Below are positions 34,155-42,592 of a DNA stretch of 64,000 nt, in pieces (position 1 is the first letter of the stretch; every line of letters starts with the position of its first letter). Under the pieces are notes generated by a model. The model did not search any database. It saw nothing but the letters and a program-made list of their open reading frames with translations, and was not told where the DNA came from. This stretch comes from JASLDZ01 sp964244065 (GTDB taxonomy: Bacteria > Pseudomonadota > Alphaproteobacteria > Caulobacterales > Caulobacteraceae). Made by a program: the position numbers and the translations under genes. The stretch is from contig CAXTHH010000001.1 of NCBI GenBank assembly GCA_964244065.1, positions 682,001 to 746,000 of the forward strand, read 5' to 3'.

Positions 34155-35210
34155 ATGCTGTCCCGCCTTATCCTGTCGAGCGCGCTGGCGCTGGCCGCCA
34201 TGGCCGGCCCGGCCCGCGCCGTGGTCATCGACCGCGACGTGGCGCGCCGGGTCTCGCTGGGCGGATCCTGCGTGAAGTGCGTGCTGGCGGGCAAGAAGCT
34301 GACCGGCGCCCGATTCACCGCCGCCAACTTCTCGGGGGCCGACCTGCGCGACGTCGATCTGCGCGGGGCGGCCATCGTGGCCTCCAACTTCTCCGACACG
34401 GATTTCAGCCGCGCGGACCTGCGCTCGGCCGACGTCACCGCCAGCCGCTTCGACCGGGCCAACTTCACCGGGGCGATGATGAGCGGCCTGGAGGGCCGCG
34501 CCCTGCGCTTTGCCGGGGCGAGCATGGCGGGGTCGAAGCTGCAGTCCGCCTCCCTGGTGAACAGCGACTTCAGCGGGGCGGGCCTGGCCGAGGCGGTGCT
34601 GGTCGGCGCCGACCTGAAGGCCTCCAACTTCTCCGACGCCGGTGGCGAGCGGGCGGACTTCACCAGCGCCTCGCTGCAGGGCGCCCGGTTCGTCGGCGGC
34701 CGCTTCCGCCGGGCCGTGTTCAAGGGGGCGGAGATGCAGGGCGCCCAGTTCGCGGAGGGCGACTTCGAGCGCGCCAACTTCACCTCCACCAGCCTGCAGG
34801 GCGCCGCGCTGAAGGGGCGCTTCGACCGGGCCTCGTTCCGCTCGGCGGAACTGCGGGGCGCGCGCCTGGGCGGCGGAAGCTTCGACGGAGCGGACTTCAC
34901 CAGCGCCGAGATGGACGGGGCGGATCTGCGGGGCGCCGACCTCTCCGGCGCGCGGGGCCTCACGCAGGACCAGCTGGACAACGCCTGCGCGGACGGCGCG
35001 ACCCGGTTGCCGGGCAGGCTGCGCAGCCCGGACCGCTGCCGACTGACCCGCGTGATCGTGAGCGTCCCCGGCGCGGTGATGATCCGCCCACCGGCGCCGC
35101 CCGCGCCGCCGATCGCCCCCGCGCCGCCGGCGCCGCCGGGGCTGAGCGCCGAGGTGATGGCGAGGGTGCGCGAGGCGCTGGCCCGCGCCGGGATCGACCC
35201 GCGGCCCTGA
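34155..35210 (+). CDS. Secreted pentapeptide-repeat protein B
   Basis: A 351-residue protein: signal peptide (MLSRLILSSALALAAMAGPARA), a CxxC (SCVKCVLAGKK) before the repeats, roughly 45 pentapeptide repeats to about residue 275 (frequent ANFSGADL and GARF units), a cap with GLTQDQLDNACADGATRLP and SPDRC, then a Pro/Ala stretch and a short helical tail. The plan copies protein A, 95 bp upstream, suggesting duplication with repeat expansion. I chose ATG 34155 as it opens the signal peptide. The cap motif (Leu-rich helix, Cys, ATRLP) is seen in other pentapeptide proteins. Confidence 0.9.
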   Translation: MLSRLILSSALALAAMAGPARAVVIDRDVARRVSLGGSCVKCVLAGKKLTGARFTAANFSGADLRDVDLRGAAIVASNFSDTDFSRADLRSADVTASRFDRANFTGAMMSGLEGRALRFAGASMAGSKLQSASLVNSDFSGAGLAEAVLVGADLKASNFSDAGGERADFTSASLQGARFVGGRFRRAVFKGAEMQGAQFAEGDFERANFTSTSLQGAALKGRFDRASFRSAELRGARLGGGSFDGADFTSAEMDGADLRGADLSGARGLTQDQLDNACADGATRLPGRLRSPDRCRLTRVIVSVPGAVMIRPPAPPAPPIAPAPPAPPGLSAEVMARVREALARAGIDPRP

Positions 35211-35231
35211 CGCGCCCGCGACCGGCGCGCG

Positions 35232-37076
35232 TCAGCCCTTGATCGGCGGCGCCAGCCGGATGTGCAGCTCGCGCGTCTGCTTCTCGCCCACCGGCGAGGG
35301 CGCCTGCATGAGCAGGTCGCGCGCCTGCTGGTTCAGCGGGAAGGCGATCACCTCGCGGATGTTCGACGTGCCGGCCAGCAGCATGACGATGCGGTCGATG
35401 CCGGGCGCGATGCCCCCGTGCGGCGGCGCGCCATAGCGGAAGGCGTTCAGCATGCCGCCGAACTTCTCCTCCACCACCTCCGGCCCGTAGCCGGCGATCT
35501 CGAACGCCTTGAGCATGATGTCGGGGCGGTGATTGCGGATCGCGCCGGAGCTCAGCTCCACGCCGTTACAGACGATGTCGTACTGGTAGGCAAGGATATC
35601 CAGAGGATCCATCGTCTCCAACGCCTCCATCTCGCCCTGCGGCATGGAGAAGGGGTTGTGGCTGAAGTCGACGCGCTTCTCGTCCTCGTTCCACTCGAAC
35701 ATGGGGAAGTCGACGATCCAGCAGAAGCGGAACTCGTCTTGCGAGATCAGCCCCAGGTCGGTCCCGACCTTGGTGCGCGCCGCGCCGGCGAACTTGTACA
35801 TGGCGGCAGGATCACCGGCAGCGAAGAAGACGGCATCGCCGGCAGATAAGCCAAGCTGTTGCCGAAGTGCTTCGGTTTGTGAGCCTCCGAGATTTTTGGC
35901 GACGGGCCCGCGAGAAGCGAAGTACGGAACGCCCTCCTTCTCCATACCTCCAAGGAGTTCGGCGGTCTTGCCCTCTTCTTCGGAGGCCGTGCTCCAGAAG
36001 ATGTAGGCCATGCCGGGCAGGCCCTCGCCCTTGGCCCAGCTGTCCATGCGGTCGCAGAAGGCGCGGGAGCCGCCCTTGGGCGCGGGAATGGCCCAGATGC
36101 GCGCCTTGTCGCTGCCCTCCAGGATGCGGGCGAACACGCCGAAGCCGCCGCCGCGGAAGTGGTCGCTGACGTCCTGCATCTCGATCGGGTTGCGCAGGTC
36201 GGGCTTGTCGCTGCCGTACTTCTGGATCGCCGTGCGGAAGGGGATGCGCGGGAAGGCGCCCTCGACCACCTTCCTCGCGCCGGCGAACTCCTCGAACACG
36301 CCGCGCATGACGGGCTCGATGGTCTGGAACACGTCCTCCTGCGTGACGAAGCTCATCTCCAAGTCGAGCTGGTAGAACTCGCCGGGCGAGCGGTCGGCGC
36401 GGGCGTCCTCGTCGCGGAAGCAGGGCGCGATCTGGAAGTAGCGGTCGAAGCCGGAGACCATCAGCAGCTGCTTGAACTGCTGCGGCGCCTGGGGAAGCGC
36501 GTAGAACTCGCCGGGATGCAGGCGGCTCGGCACCAAGAAGTCGCGCGCGCCCTCCGGCGAGCTGGCGGTCAGGATCGGCGTCTGGAACTCGGTGAAGTCG
36601 GCTTCGACCATGCGGCGGCGGATCGAGCTGATGATCTTCGAGCGCAGGACGATGTTGGCGTGCAGCGTCTCGCGCCGCAGGTCGAGGTAGCGGTACTTGA
36701 GGCGCAGGTCCTCCGGGTAGTCGGGCTCGCCGAACACGGGCACCGGCAGCTCCTGCGCCGCGCCCAGCACGTCCAGCGCCCGCACGCGGACCTCGATCTC
36801 GCCGGTGGCCAGGTCGGCGTTCACCGTCTCGGCCGAGCGGGCGACCACCTCGCCCTCGATGCGGATCACGCTCTCGGCGCGGGCGTGCTCGGCCACGTCG
36901 AAGCCCGGCGTGCCGGGGCTCAGCACCAGCTGCGTCAGGCCGTAGTGGTCGCGCAGGTCGATGAACATCAGCCCGCCGTGGTCCCGCTTGCGGTGGATCC
37001 AGCCGGACAGCTTCACGGTCGCGCCCGCGTCGGTGCTGCGCAGGGCGGCGCAGGTGTGGGTGCGATAGGCGTGCAT
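35232..37076 (-). CDS. aspS: Aspartyl-tRNA synthetase
   Basis: A 614-residue bacterial-type class II synthetase. The N-terminal OB fold (VKLSGWIHRKRDHGGLMFIDLRD) binds the anticodon; motif 2 (FRDEDARADRSPGEFYQLDLEMSF) and motif 3 (GIAPGIDRIVMLL) belong to the catalytic core, and a GAD-type insertion lies between (about residues 300-420). Lacking the genomic context of gatCAB, I cannot say whether it also charges tRNA-Asn. A block at about 35820-35990, inside the insertion domain, has visibly lower GC and codons unlike the rest of the gene. The convergent pentapeptide gene ends 21 bp away. Confidence 0.97.
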   Translation of the reverse strand: MHAYRTHTCAALRSTDAGATVKLSGWIHRKRDHGGLMFIDLRDHYGLTQLVLSPGTPGFDVAEHARAESVIRIEGEVVARSAETVNADLATGEIEVRVRALDVLGAAQELPVPVFGEPDYPEDLRLKYRYLDLRRETLHANIVLRSKIISSIRRRMVEADFTEFQTPILTASSPEGARDFLVPSRLHPGEFYALPQAPQQFKQLLMVSGFDRYFQIAPCFRDEDARADRSPGEFYQLDLEMSFVTQEDVFQTIEPVMRGVFEEFAGARKVVEGAFPRIPFRTAIQKYGSDKPDLRNPIEMQDVSDHFRGGGFGVFARILEGSDKARIWAIPAPKGGSRAFCDRMDSWAKGEGLPGMAYIFWSTASEEEGKTAELLGGMEKEGVPYFASRGPVAKNLGGSQTEALRQQLGLSAGDAVFFAAGDPAAMYKFAGAARTKVGTDLGLISQDEFRFCWIVDFPMFEWNEDEKRVDFSHNPFSMPQGEMEALETMDPLDILAYQYDIVCNGVELSSGAIRNHRPDIMLKAFEIAGYGPEVVEEKFGGMLNAFRYGAPPHGGIAPGIDRIVMLLAGTSNIREVIAFPLNQQARDLLMQAPSPVGEKQTRELHIRLAPPIKG

Positions 37077-37171
37077 GGGGGAGTCGAGGTTTCAACAGAA
37101 AGTTGACGGGAGCGGCGGCTTGAAGGGCATAGCCGAAGCGAGGTCAACCCGACGAGCCAAGCCCACCCCCT

Positions 37172-37275
37172 CCGCTCTTCCCCGCGGAAGCGGGGATCCA
37201 GGTCTGGCCCCACGCCCACGACCGGCCGGAGCGGAGCCGCTCACACCGGGTCCCCGCTTCCGCGGGGATGAGCGG
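37172..37275. repeat. Inverted-repeat intergenic element, family 1, second copy
   Basis: Left arm 37172-37203 (core TTCCCCGCGGAAGCGGGGAT) and right arm 37246-37275 (core GTCCCCGCTTCCGCGGGGAT) are near reverse complements 42 bp apart; each arm is a hairpin. The outer CGCTCATCC and inner GGGACCC parts agree with the element at 13436-13557 while the stem bases differ by compensating changes. It fills most of the divergent gap between aspS and the methyltransferase gene. Confidence 0.85.
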
Positions 37276-37292
37276 GAAAGTAAGTCAGACGC

Positions 37293-38207
37293 GTGATCTC
37301 CTCCTCCCCGCTCGTGCTGACCACCACCGCCTGGCCGGACTACGCGCTCCTCGACTCCGGCGAGGGGTCCAAGCTGGAACGGTACGGCCGCTTCTCCGTC
37401 GTGCGGCCGGAGCCGCAGTGCCTGTGGCCGCGGCGCCTGCACGCCGGCGTGTGGGAGCTGGCGGACGCGGTGTTCGACCCCGCGGCTCAGCGCGAGGACG
37501 AGGACGCGGGCCGCTGGCGCTTCCGTGCACCCCCGCCCGAGCGCTTCCAGCTCGCCTGGCGCGAGGTGCGTTTCGACGCGCGGTTCACGAGCTTCCGCCA
37601 CCTCGCCTTCTTTCCCGAGCAGGCGTCCAACTGGACATGGCTGGACGCGACCGTCCGGGCGATGGCGGGCACGGGCGAGGACGGCGGGGCGCCGCGGGTG
37701 CTGAACCTGTTCGGCTACACGGGCGTCGCCTCGCTCGCCATGGCGGCGGCCGGGGCGCACGTCACGCACGTGGACGCCTCGAGGAAGTCGGTGGCCTGGG
37801 CCAGGGAGAACGCGGCCCTCTCCGGCCTGGCCGAGCACCCGATCCGCTGGCTGACCGAGGACGCGCGGCGCTGGGTGGAGCGGGAGACGCGCCGCGGCGC
37901 CCGCTACGAGGGGATCGTGCTCGACCCGCCCAAGTACGGCCGCGGCCCGGGCGGCGAGGTCTGGCGGCTGTACGAGGACCTGCCGGAGCTGGTGCGCCTG
38001 TGCGCCGGCCTGCTCAGCGAGCGCGGCGGCTTCCTGCTGCTCAACGCCTATGCGGAGCGGGTCTCCGGCCTGAGCCTCGCGCACCTGCTGGCAGCCCATG
38101 CCCCGCCCGGCGGCCGCGTCGAGTGGGGCGAGCTCGCGCTTGAGGAGGAGGCGGCCGACCCTCGCGCGGTCGGGCTGTCGTTCTTCGCCCGGTGGTCGCG
38201 CCCGTGA
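37293..38207 (+). CDS. Class I SAM-dependent rRNA methyltransferase (RlmI/RlmK family)
   Basis: A 304-residue methyltransferase. An N-terminal substrate domain precedes a Rossmann core with SAM motif VLNLFGYTGVASLAMAAAGA and the catalytic LDPPKYGRG motif (NPPY/DPPK type) near residue 210, the pattern of RlmI/YccW-like 23S rRNA cytosine-5 or guanine-7 methyltransferases. It lacks the N-terminal PUA domain of E. coli RlmI, so target base and site are not assignable. It starts with GTG 18 bp after a repeat element and overlaps the next methyltransferase gene by 4 bases. Confidence 0.88.
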   Translation: MISSSPLVLTTTAWPDYALLDSGEGSKLERYGRFSVVRPEPQCLWPRRLHAGVWELADAVFDPAAQREDEDAGRWRFRAPPPERFQLAWREVRFDARFTSFRHLAFFPEQASNWTWLDATVRAMAGTGEDGGAPRVLNLFGYTGVASLAMAAAGAHVTHVDASRKSVAWARENAALSGLAEHPIRWLTEDARRWVERETRRGARYEGIVLDPPKYGRGPGGEVWRLYEDLPELVRLCAGLLSERGGFLLLNAYAERVSGLSLAHLLAAHAPPGGRVEWGELALEEEAADPRAVGLSFFARWSRP

Positions 38208-38989
38208 CCGTCATCACCAGCCTGCAGAACGAGCGCGTGAAGGCGGCCCGCGCCCTGCACATGCGCAAGGCGCGCGAAGAGACCGGGCTGTTCCTCGCCG
38301 AGGGGCTGAAGATCGCGGTGGAGGCGATGGAGCTCGGCCGCGCCCCGCATACGGTCATGTACGCCGCGGAGGCCGCCGACCACCCGCTGCTGAAGCGCCT
38401 CGTCGGCTTCGCCCGCGAGCGCGGCGGCGACGCCGTGCAGGTCACGCGCGACATCCTCGGCAAGGTCAGCCGCAAGGACAATCCGCAGACGGTGGTCAGC
38501 GTCTTCCCCCAGGCCTGGACGCCGCTGGAGGCGCTCGACCCCGCGACGGCGCCCGTGTGGGTGGCGCTGGCGGCGGTGCGCGATCCCGGCAACCTCGGCA
38601 CGGTGATCCGCACGGCGGACGCGGCGGGCTGCGGCGGCGTGCTGCTGGTGGGCGATTGCTGCGATCCCTGGAGCGTGGAGGCGGTGCGGGCCACCATGGG
38701 CTCCATCTTCGCCGTCCCCCTGTTCCGCGCCACCGACGGCGAGTTCCTGACCTGGCGCGCCGACTGGCCGGGCGCCGTGGTCGGCACGCTGCTCACCGCC
38801 ACGCAAGACCATCGCGGCGCCGACTATCGCCGCCCCACCCTCCTCCTGATGGGCAACGAGGCGCAGGGCCTTCCGCCGGAGCTGGCGGCCGCCTGCGACA
38901 CGGCGGTCAAGATCCCCATGCGCGGCCGGGCCGACAGCCTGAACCTGGCCGTGGCCACCGGCGTGATGATCTACGCGGCGACCGGCTGA
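38204..38989 (+). CDS. TrmH/SpoU family RNA 2 prime-O-methyltransferase
   Basis: A 261-residue SPOUT methyltransferase. The N-terminal substrate-binding part (ITSLQNERVKAARALHMRKAR, GLFLAEGLKIAVEAM) is like RlmB/TsnR. The knotted SAM domain has motif 1 DPGNLGTVIRTADAAG, motif 2 LLLMGNEAQGLPPEL and motif 3 IPMRGRADSLNLAVATGVMIY. It would methylate a ribose in rRNA or tRNA. I chose GTG 38204, which overlaps the upstream stop (GTGA), over an in-frame GTG 12 bases earlier. The pairing with another RNA methyltransferase is coherent. Confidence 0.93.
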   Translation: MTVITSLQNERVKAARALHMRKAREETGLFLAEGLKIAVEAMELGRAPHTVMYAAEAADHPLLKRLVGFARERGGDAVQVTRDILGKVSRKDNPQTVVSVFPQAWTPLEALDPATAPVWVALAAVRDPGNLGTVIRTADAAGCGGVLLVGDCCDPWSVEAVRATMGSIFAVPLFRATDGEFLTWRADWPGAVVGTLLTATQDHRGADYRRPTLLLMGNEAQGLPPELAAACDTAVKIPMRGRADSLNLAVATGVMIYAATG

Positions 38990-39107
38990 CCGCGTCCGGG
39001 CCAGGCGGCTGGACGTGCCGCGGGACTGAGGCGAGGCGCCGCGTCCCCGCCCGATTGCGGGGTCGGGCAGCCGACACTAGCGTGCCGGCGGCCTGGGGAG
39101 GTCCAAG

Positions 39108-40022
39108 ATGACTCGTACGCTCTGCGCGCTCGCCGCGTCCGCGCTGGTCGCGCTCGCCGCGTCGCCCGCCGCCGCGCAGTTCAACCGGGCGCCGCCGCCC
39201 ACGGACGTGCCGCGCTGCGCCCGGCCGCTCGGCACCGTCTCCATCGCGCCGCCCGACAACGAGTGGTGGACGCGGTACGGGCTCTCCAGTCCCGAGCAGC
39301 TCATCAAGCTGATGGTGCAGCGTTCGGGCTGCCTGCGCGTGGTGGACCGCGGCAAGGGCCTGGCCATGCGCGGCGTCGAGCGGGGCCTGGGCGGCGAGCT
39401 GCAGCGGGGCTCGAACGTCGGCGCCGGGCAGATCAAGGCGGCCGACTACACCATCGTGCCGGACGTGGCGGATGCGAACGCCAACCAGGGCGGCCTCGGC
39501 GCCGGGCTGGGGGGCCTGCTGGGCAGCCGCTTCGGCGCGGTGGGCGCGATCGCGGGCGGCATCCGCACGCAGCAGTCCACCGCCCGCGTGCTGCTGAGCC
39601 TGGTGAACGTGCGCACCACGGAGCAGGAGTACGTGGCGGAGGGAACGACGTCGAAGACCAACGTCTCGCTGGGCGTGGGCGGCTTCGGCGGCGCGCTCGG
39701 CGGCGTGGGCGGCGGCTACTCGAACACCAGCATCGGCCAGGTGATCTCGCAGGCCTACCTGAACGCCTTCGTGGACCTGGTCGCCTACATGCAGGGCGGG
39801 CAGCCGGGCGCCGCGCAGGCCGCGGCCCCCGTGCAGAGCTACGCGGTGACCGGGCCGGGCGCGCTGCGGGGCGCCCCCTCCCCCACCGGCCGCATGGTGC
39901 GGAGCTTCGCACCCGGCGACACCGTCTACCCCACGGGACAGAAGAACGGCATCTGGTGGGAGGTCGACGACGAGACCGGCAACCGCGGCTGGATCGTCTC
40001 CACCCGGCTCGCGCCCAAGTAG
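39108..40022 (+). CDS. CsgG/HfaB-like exported protein with C-terminal SH3-like domain
   Basis: A 304-residue protein with a signal peptide (residues 1-23, ending AAAQF; no lipobox). The middle resembles CsgG/HfaB-type proteins: a CLRVVDRGKGLAMRGVERGL stretch, ADYTIVPDV, a Gly-rich segment (GAGLGGLLGSRFGAVGAIAGG), LLSLVNVRTTEQEYVAEGTTS and QAYLNAFVDLVAYMQ. The last 70 residues look like a bacterial SH3 (VRSFAPGDTVYPTGQKNGIWWEVDDETGNRGWI). CsgG homologues form outer membrane export channels, but without the lipid anchor a channel role is uncertain. GGGGAGG precedes the ATG. It is convergent with hrpB. Confidence 0.8.
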   Translation: MTRTLCALAASALVALAASPAAAQFNRAPPPTDVPRCARPLGTVSIAPPDNEWWTRYGLSSPEQLIKLMVQRSGCLRVVDRGKGLAMRGVERGLGGELQRGSNVGAGQIKAADYTIVPDVADANANQGGLGAGLGGLLGSRFGAVGAIAGGIRTQQSTARVLLSLVNVRTTEQEYVAEGTTSKTNVSLGVGGFGGALGGVGGGYSNTSIGQVISQAYLNAFVDLVAYMQGGQPGAAQAAAPVQSYAVTGPGALRGAPSPTGRMVRSFAPGDTVYPTGQKNGIWWEVDDETGNRGWIVSTRLAPK

Positions 40023-40037
40023 CCGCCACCGCTTCGC

Positions 40038-42482
40038 TCACGTCCCGCGGGGCTTGGCGCGGGTCGTGGCCGGGGCGGTGGTGGGGTCCTCCGGCCAGGG
40101 GTGGCGGGGGTATCGGCCCTTCATCTCCGTGCGCACCTCGCGCCAGGAGCCTCGCCAGAAGCCCGGCAGGTCGCGGGTCACCTGCACCGGCCGTCGCGCC
40201 GGGGAGAGCAGCGCCAGGGTCAGCGGCGCGCGGCCCCGCGCCACGGCCGGGTGCTCGCGCAGGCCGAACAGCTCCTGCACCCGCACCTCCACGCGCGGCC
40301 CGCCCTCGGCGGCGTAGTCGATCGCGGCGCTCGTCCCGGCCGGCGTCTCCAGCCGCGGCGGCGCCTCGGCGTCGAGCCGGCGCTGCAGCTCCCACGGGAC
40401 CAGCGCCCGCAACGCCGCGTCCAGCGCGCCTGGGTCGACCGCCTCCAGCCGAGCGCGGCCCTCCAGCAGCGGCGGCAGCCAGGCCTCGGCCGCGGCGAGC
40501 AGGGCGGCGTCGGAGAGGTCTGGCCAGGGGTCGCCCTCCAGCGCACGGAGGAAGGCGACGCGGGCGCGGAAGCCGGCCGCCGCCTCGCCCCAGGGCAACC
40601 GGTCCAGGCCCTCCGTGCGCAGGCGGTCCAGCAGGGCCCGCCCCAGGAGCGAGGGATCGGGCCGCGCCTCGATCCGCTCCTCCACGACCAGCTCGCCGAG
40701 GCGGCGCAGGCGCTTCACGCGCACACGGCCGTCGGCGTCCGGCTCCACCCGGACCTCTTCCGTGATGCGGTCCGCGAAGGCGGCCAGGAGCTCGGCCTCG
40801 TCCAGCCGGGCGGCGGATAGGATGCGATCGCTGAGCGCCCCGCCGCCGAGCTCGGCCACCGCCAGCCACGGCTCGCGGGCGAGCGGGTCGGCGGCCTCCA
40901 GCCGCGCGCCCCGGCCTGAGGCGAGCTTGTACTCGCCCGGGGCCCCCCGGCGGCGGGCGATGCGCTCGGGGTAGGCCTCCGCCACCAGCAGGCCGTCGGC
41001 CAGGCCAAGCCCGCGCCCGCCGCCCGCGCCCTGCGCCCAGCGGGCGGCGAGCCGGCGGGCGTCGGCGGCGCGGCCGTCGCGGTCACGGGCGAAGCGGTCG
41101 GCGCGGTCGGAGAGGTCCGTCCCCTCCCCGCCCAGCCCGCGCTCGCTGAGCACGGCGGCGAGCGCCGCGGCCCGCTCCGCCCCGCCCGCCCGCGCGCCGG
41201 ACAGCACCATGTGCGCGAGCCGCGGCGGCAGGCCGAGCCCGGCCATGCCGCGCCCGTGCGCCGTGGGCGCGCCGCCCGCGTCCAGGCCGCCCAGCCGGGT
41301 CAGCAGCGCCCGCGCCTCCGCGAAGGCCGCGGCGGGCGGTGGATCGAGGAAGCGCAAGCCCGCCGGGTCGCGGGCGCCCCACATAGCCAGGTCGAGCGCC
41401 ACGCTGGACAGGTCGGCCTCCAGCATCTCCGGCCGGTCGAAGGCCGGGAGCGCGCGCGTCTCCGCCTCGCCCCACAGCCGCCAGCAGACGCCCGGGCCGA
41501 CGCGCCCCGCCCGGCCTCGGCGCTGGTCGGCGGCGGCCCGGCTGACGCGCACGGTCTCCAGCCGGGTCAGGCCGCGGGCGGGATCGTAGCGCGGCACGCG
41601 GGAAAGCCCGCCGTCGACCACCACGCGCACGCCCTCCAGCGTCAGGCTGGTCTCGGCGATGGAGGTGGCCAGCACCACCTTGCGCCGGCCGTGCGGCGCG
41701 GGCGCGATGGCCAGGTCCTGCTCGGCCGGCGGCAGCGCGCCGTAGAGCGGGGCCAGCAGCACAGACGGGTCGCGCACCTCGTCGGCCAGCCGGTCGCGCA
41801 CGCGTCGGATCTCCCCCTGGCCCGGCAGGAACACCAGCAGGTCGCCCGCGTCCTCCCCGAGCGCCCGACGCACCAGCCGCGCCACGTCGTCCTCGAAGCG
41901 TCGGCCGTGATCGCGCTCCACGTGCCGCGTCTCCACGGGGAAGGCGCGGCCCAGGCTCTCCACCACGTGCGCGTCCTCGCCCAGGAGGCGCGCGACCACC
42001 GCCCCGTCCACCGTGGCGCTCATCACCAGGAGGCGCAGGTCGGGCCGCAGCTGCGCCTGGGCGTCGAGGGCGAAGGCGAGGCCGAGGTCCGCGTCCAGGC
42101 TGCGCTCGTGGAACTCGTCGAACAGGACGGCGGCCACGCCCTCCAGCCCCGGGTCGTCTCGAACCATCCGGGTGAACACGCCCTCGGTGACCACCTCGAT
42201 CCGCGTGCGGGCGCTCACCCGCGACTGCAGGCGCACGCGGAAGCCGACCGTCCCGCCCACCGGCTCGCCCAGCACCTCGGCCATGCGGGTCGCGGCGGCG
42301 CGGGCAGCCAGCCGGCGGGGCTCCAGCACGATGAGCTTGCCGCCCGCCGTCCACGGCTCGGCCAGGAGCTCCAGCGGGGTCACCGTGGTCTTGCCGGCGC
42401 CCGGTGGCGCGACCAGCACGGCGTTGCGCCCCGCGGCGAGCGCGGCCTTCAGCTGCGGCAGGGCGGCGTGGATCGGAAGCAT
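40038..42482 (-). CDS. hrpB: ATP-dependent helicase HrpB
   Basis: An 814-residue DEAH-box helicase of the HrpB family. Walker A APPGAGKTT (near residue 32), DEFHERSLDADLG (motif II), MSATVDG (motif III), the second RecA domain with STSIAETSLTLEGVRVVVDGG and QRRGRAGR (motif VI), then HA2 and HrpB C-terminal domains. The C-terminal part contains an Arg/Ala-rich extension. It is an RNA helicase by family; its bacterial role is poorly known. I chose ATG 42482 (MLPIHAALPQLKAAL), the usual HrpB start, over an upstream reading. Confidence 0.95.
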   Translation of the reverse strand: MLPIHAALPQLKAALAAGRNAVLVAPPGAGKTTVTPLELLAEPWTAGGKLIVLEPRRLAARAAATRMAEVLGEPVGGTVGFRVRLQSRVSARTRIEVVTEGVFTRMVRDDPGLEGVAAVLFDEFHERSLDADLGLAFALDAQAQLRPDLRLLVMSATVDGAVVARLLGEDAHVVESLGRAFPVETRHVERDHGRRFEDDVARLVRRALGEDAGDLLVFLPGQGEIRRVRDRLADEVRDPSVLLAPLYGALPPAEQDLAIAPAPHGRRKVVLATSIAETSLTLEGVRVVVDGGLSRVPRYDPARGLTRLETVRVSRAAADQRRGRAGRVGPGVCWRLWGEAETRALPAFDRPEMLEADLSSVALDLAMWGARDPAGLRFLDPPPAAAFAEARALLTRLGGLDAGGAPTAHGRGMAGLGLPPRLAHMVLSGARAGGAERAAALAAVLSERGLGGEGTDLSDRADRFARDRDGRAADARRLAARWAQGAGGGRGLGLADGLLVAEAYPERIARRRGAPGEYKLASGRGARLEAADPLAREPWLAVAELGGGALSDRILSAARLDEAELLAAFADRITEEVRVEPDADGRVRVKRLRRLGELVVEERIEARPDPSLLGRALLDRLRTEGLDRLPWGEAAAGFRARVAFLRALEGDPWPDLSDAALLAAAEAWLPPLLEGRARLEAVDPGALDAALRALVPWELQRRLDAEAPPRLETPAGTSAAIDYAAEGGPRVEVRVQELFGLREHPAVARGRAPLTLALLSPARRPVQVTRDLPGFWRGSWREVRTEMKGRYPRHPWPEDPTTAPATTRAKPRGT

Positions 42483-42592
42483 GGCGGTGGCGCCGCGGCT
42501 TAGAGCTTGACCGACCTCGCGCGCGCAAGCCACGTTGACGTTTCCGCGACCGCCTGTATGCGCGGCGAACCCCCCATTCTGGAGTGCCGCGC

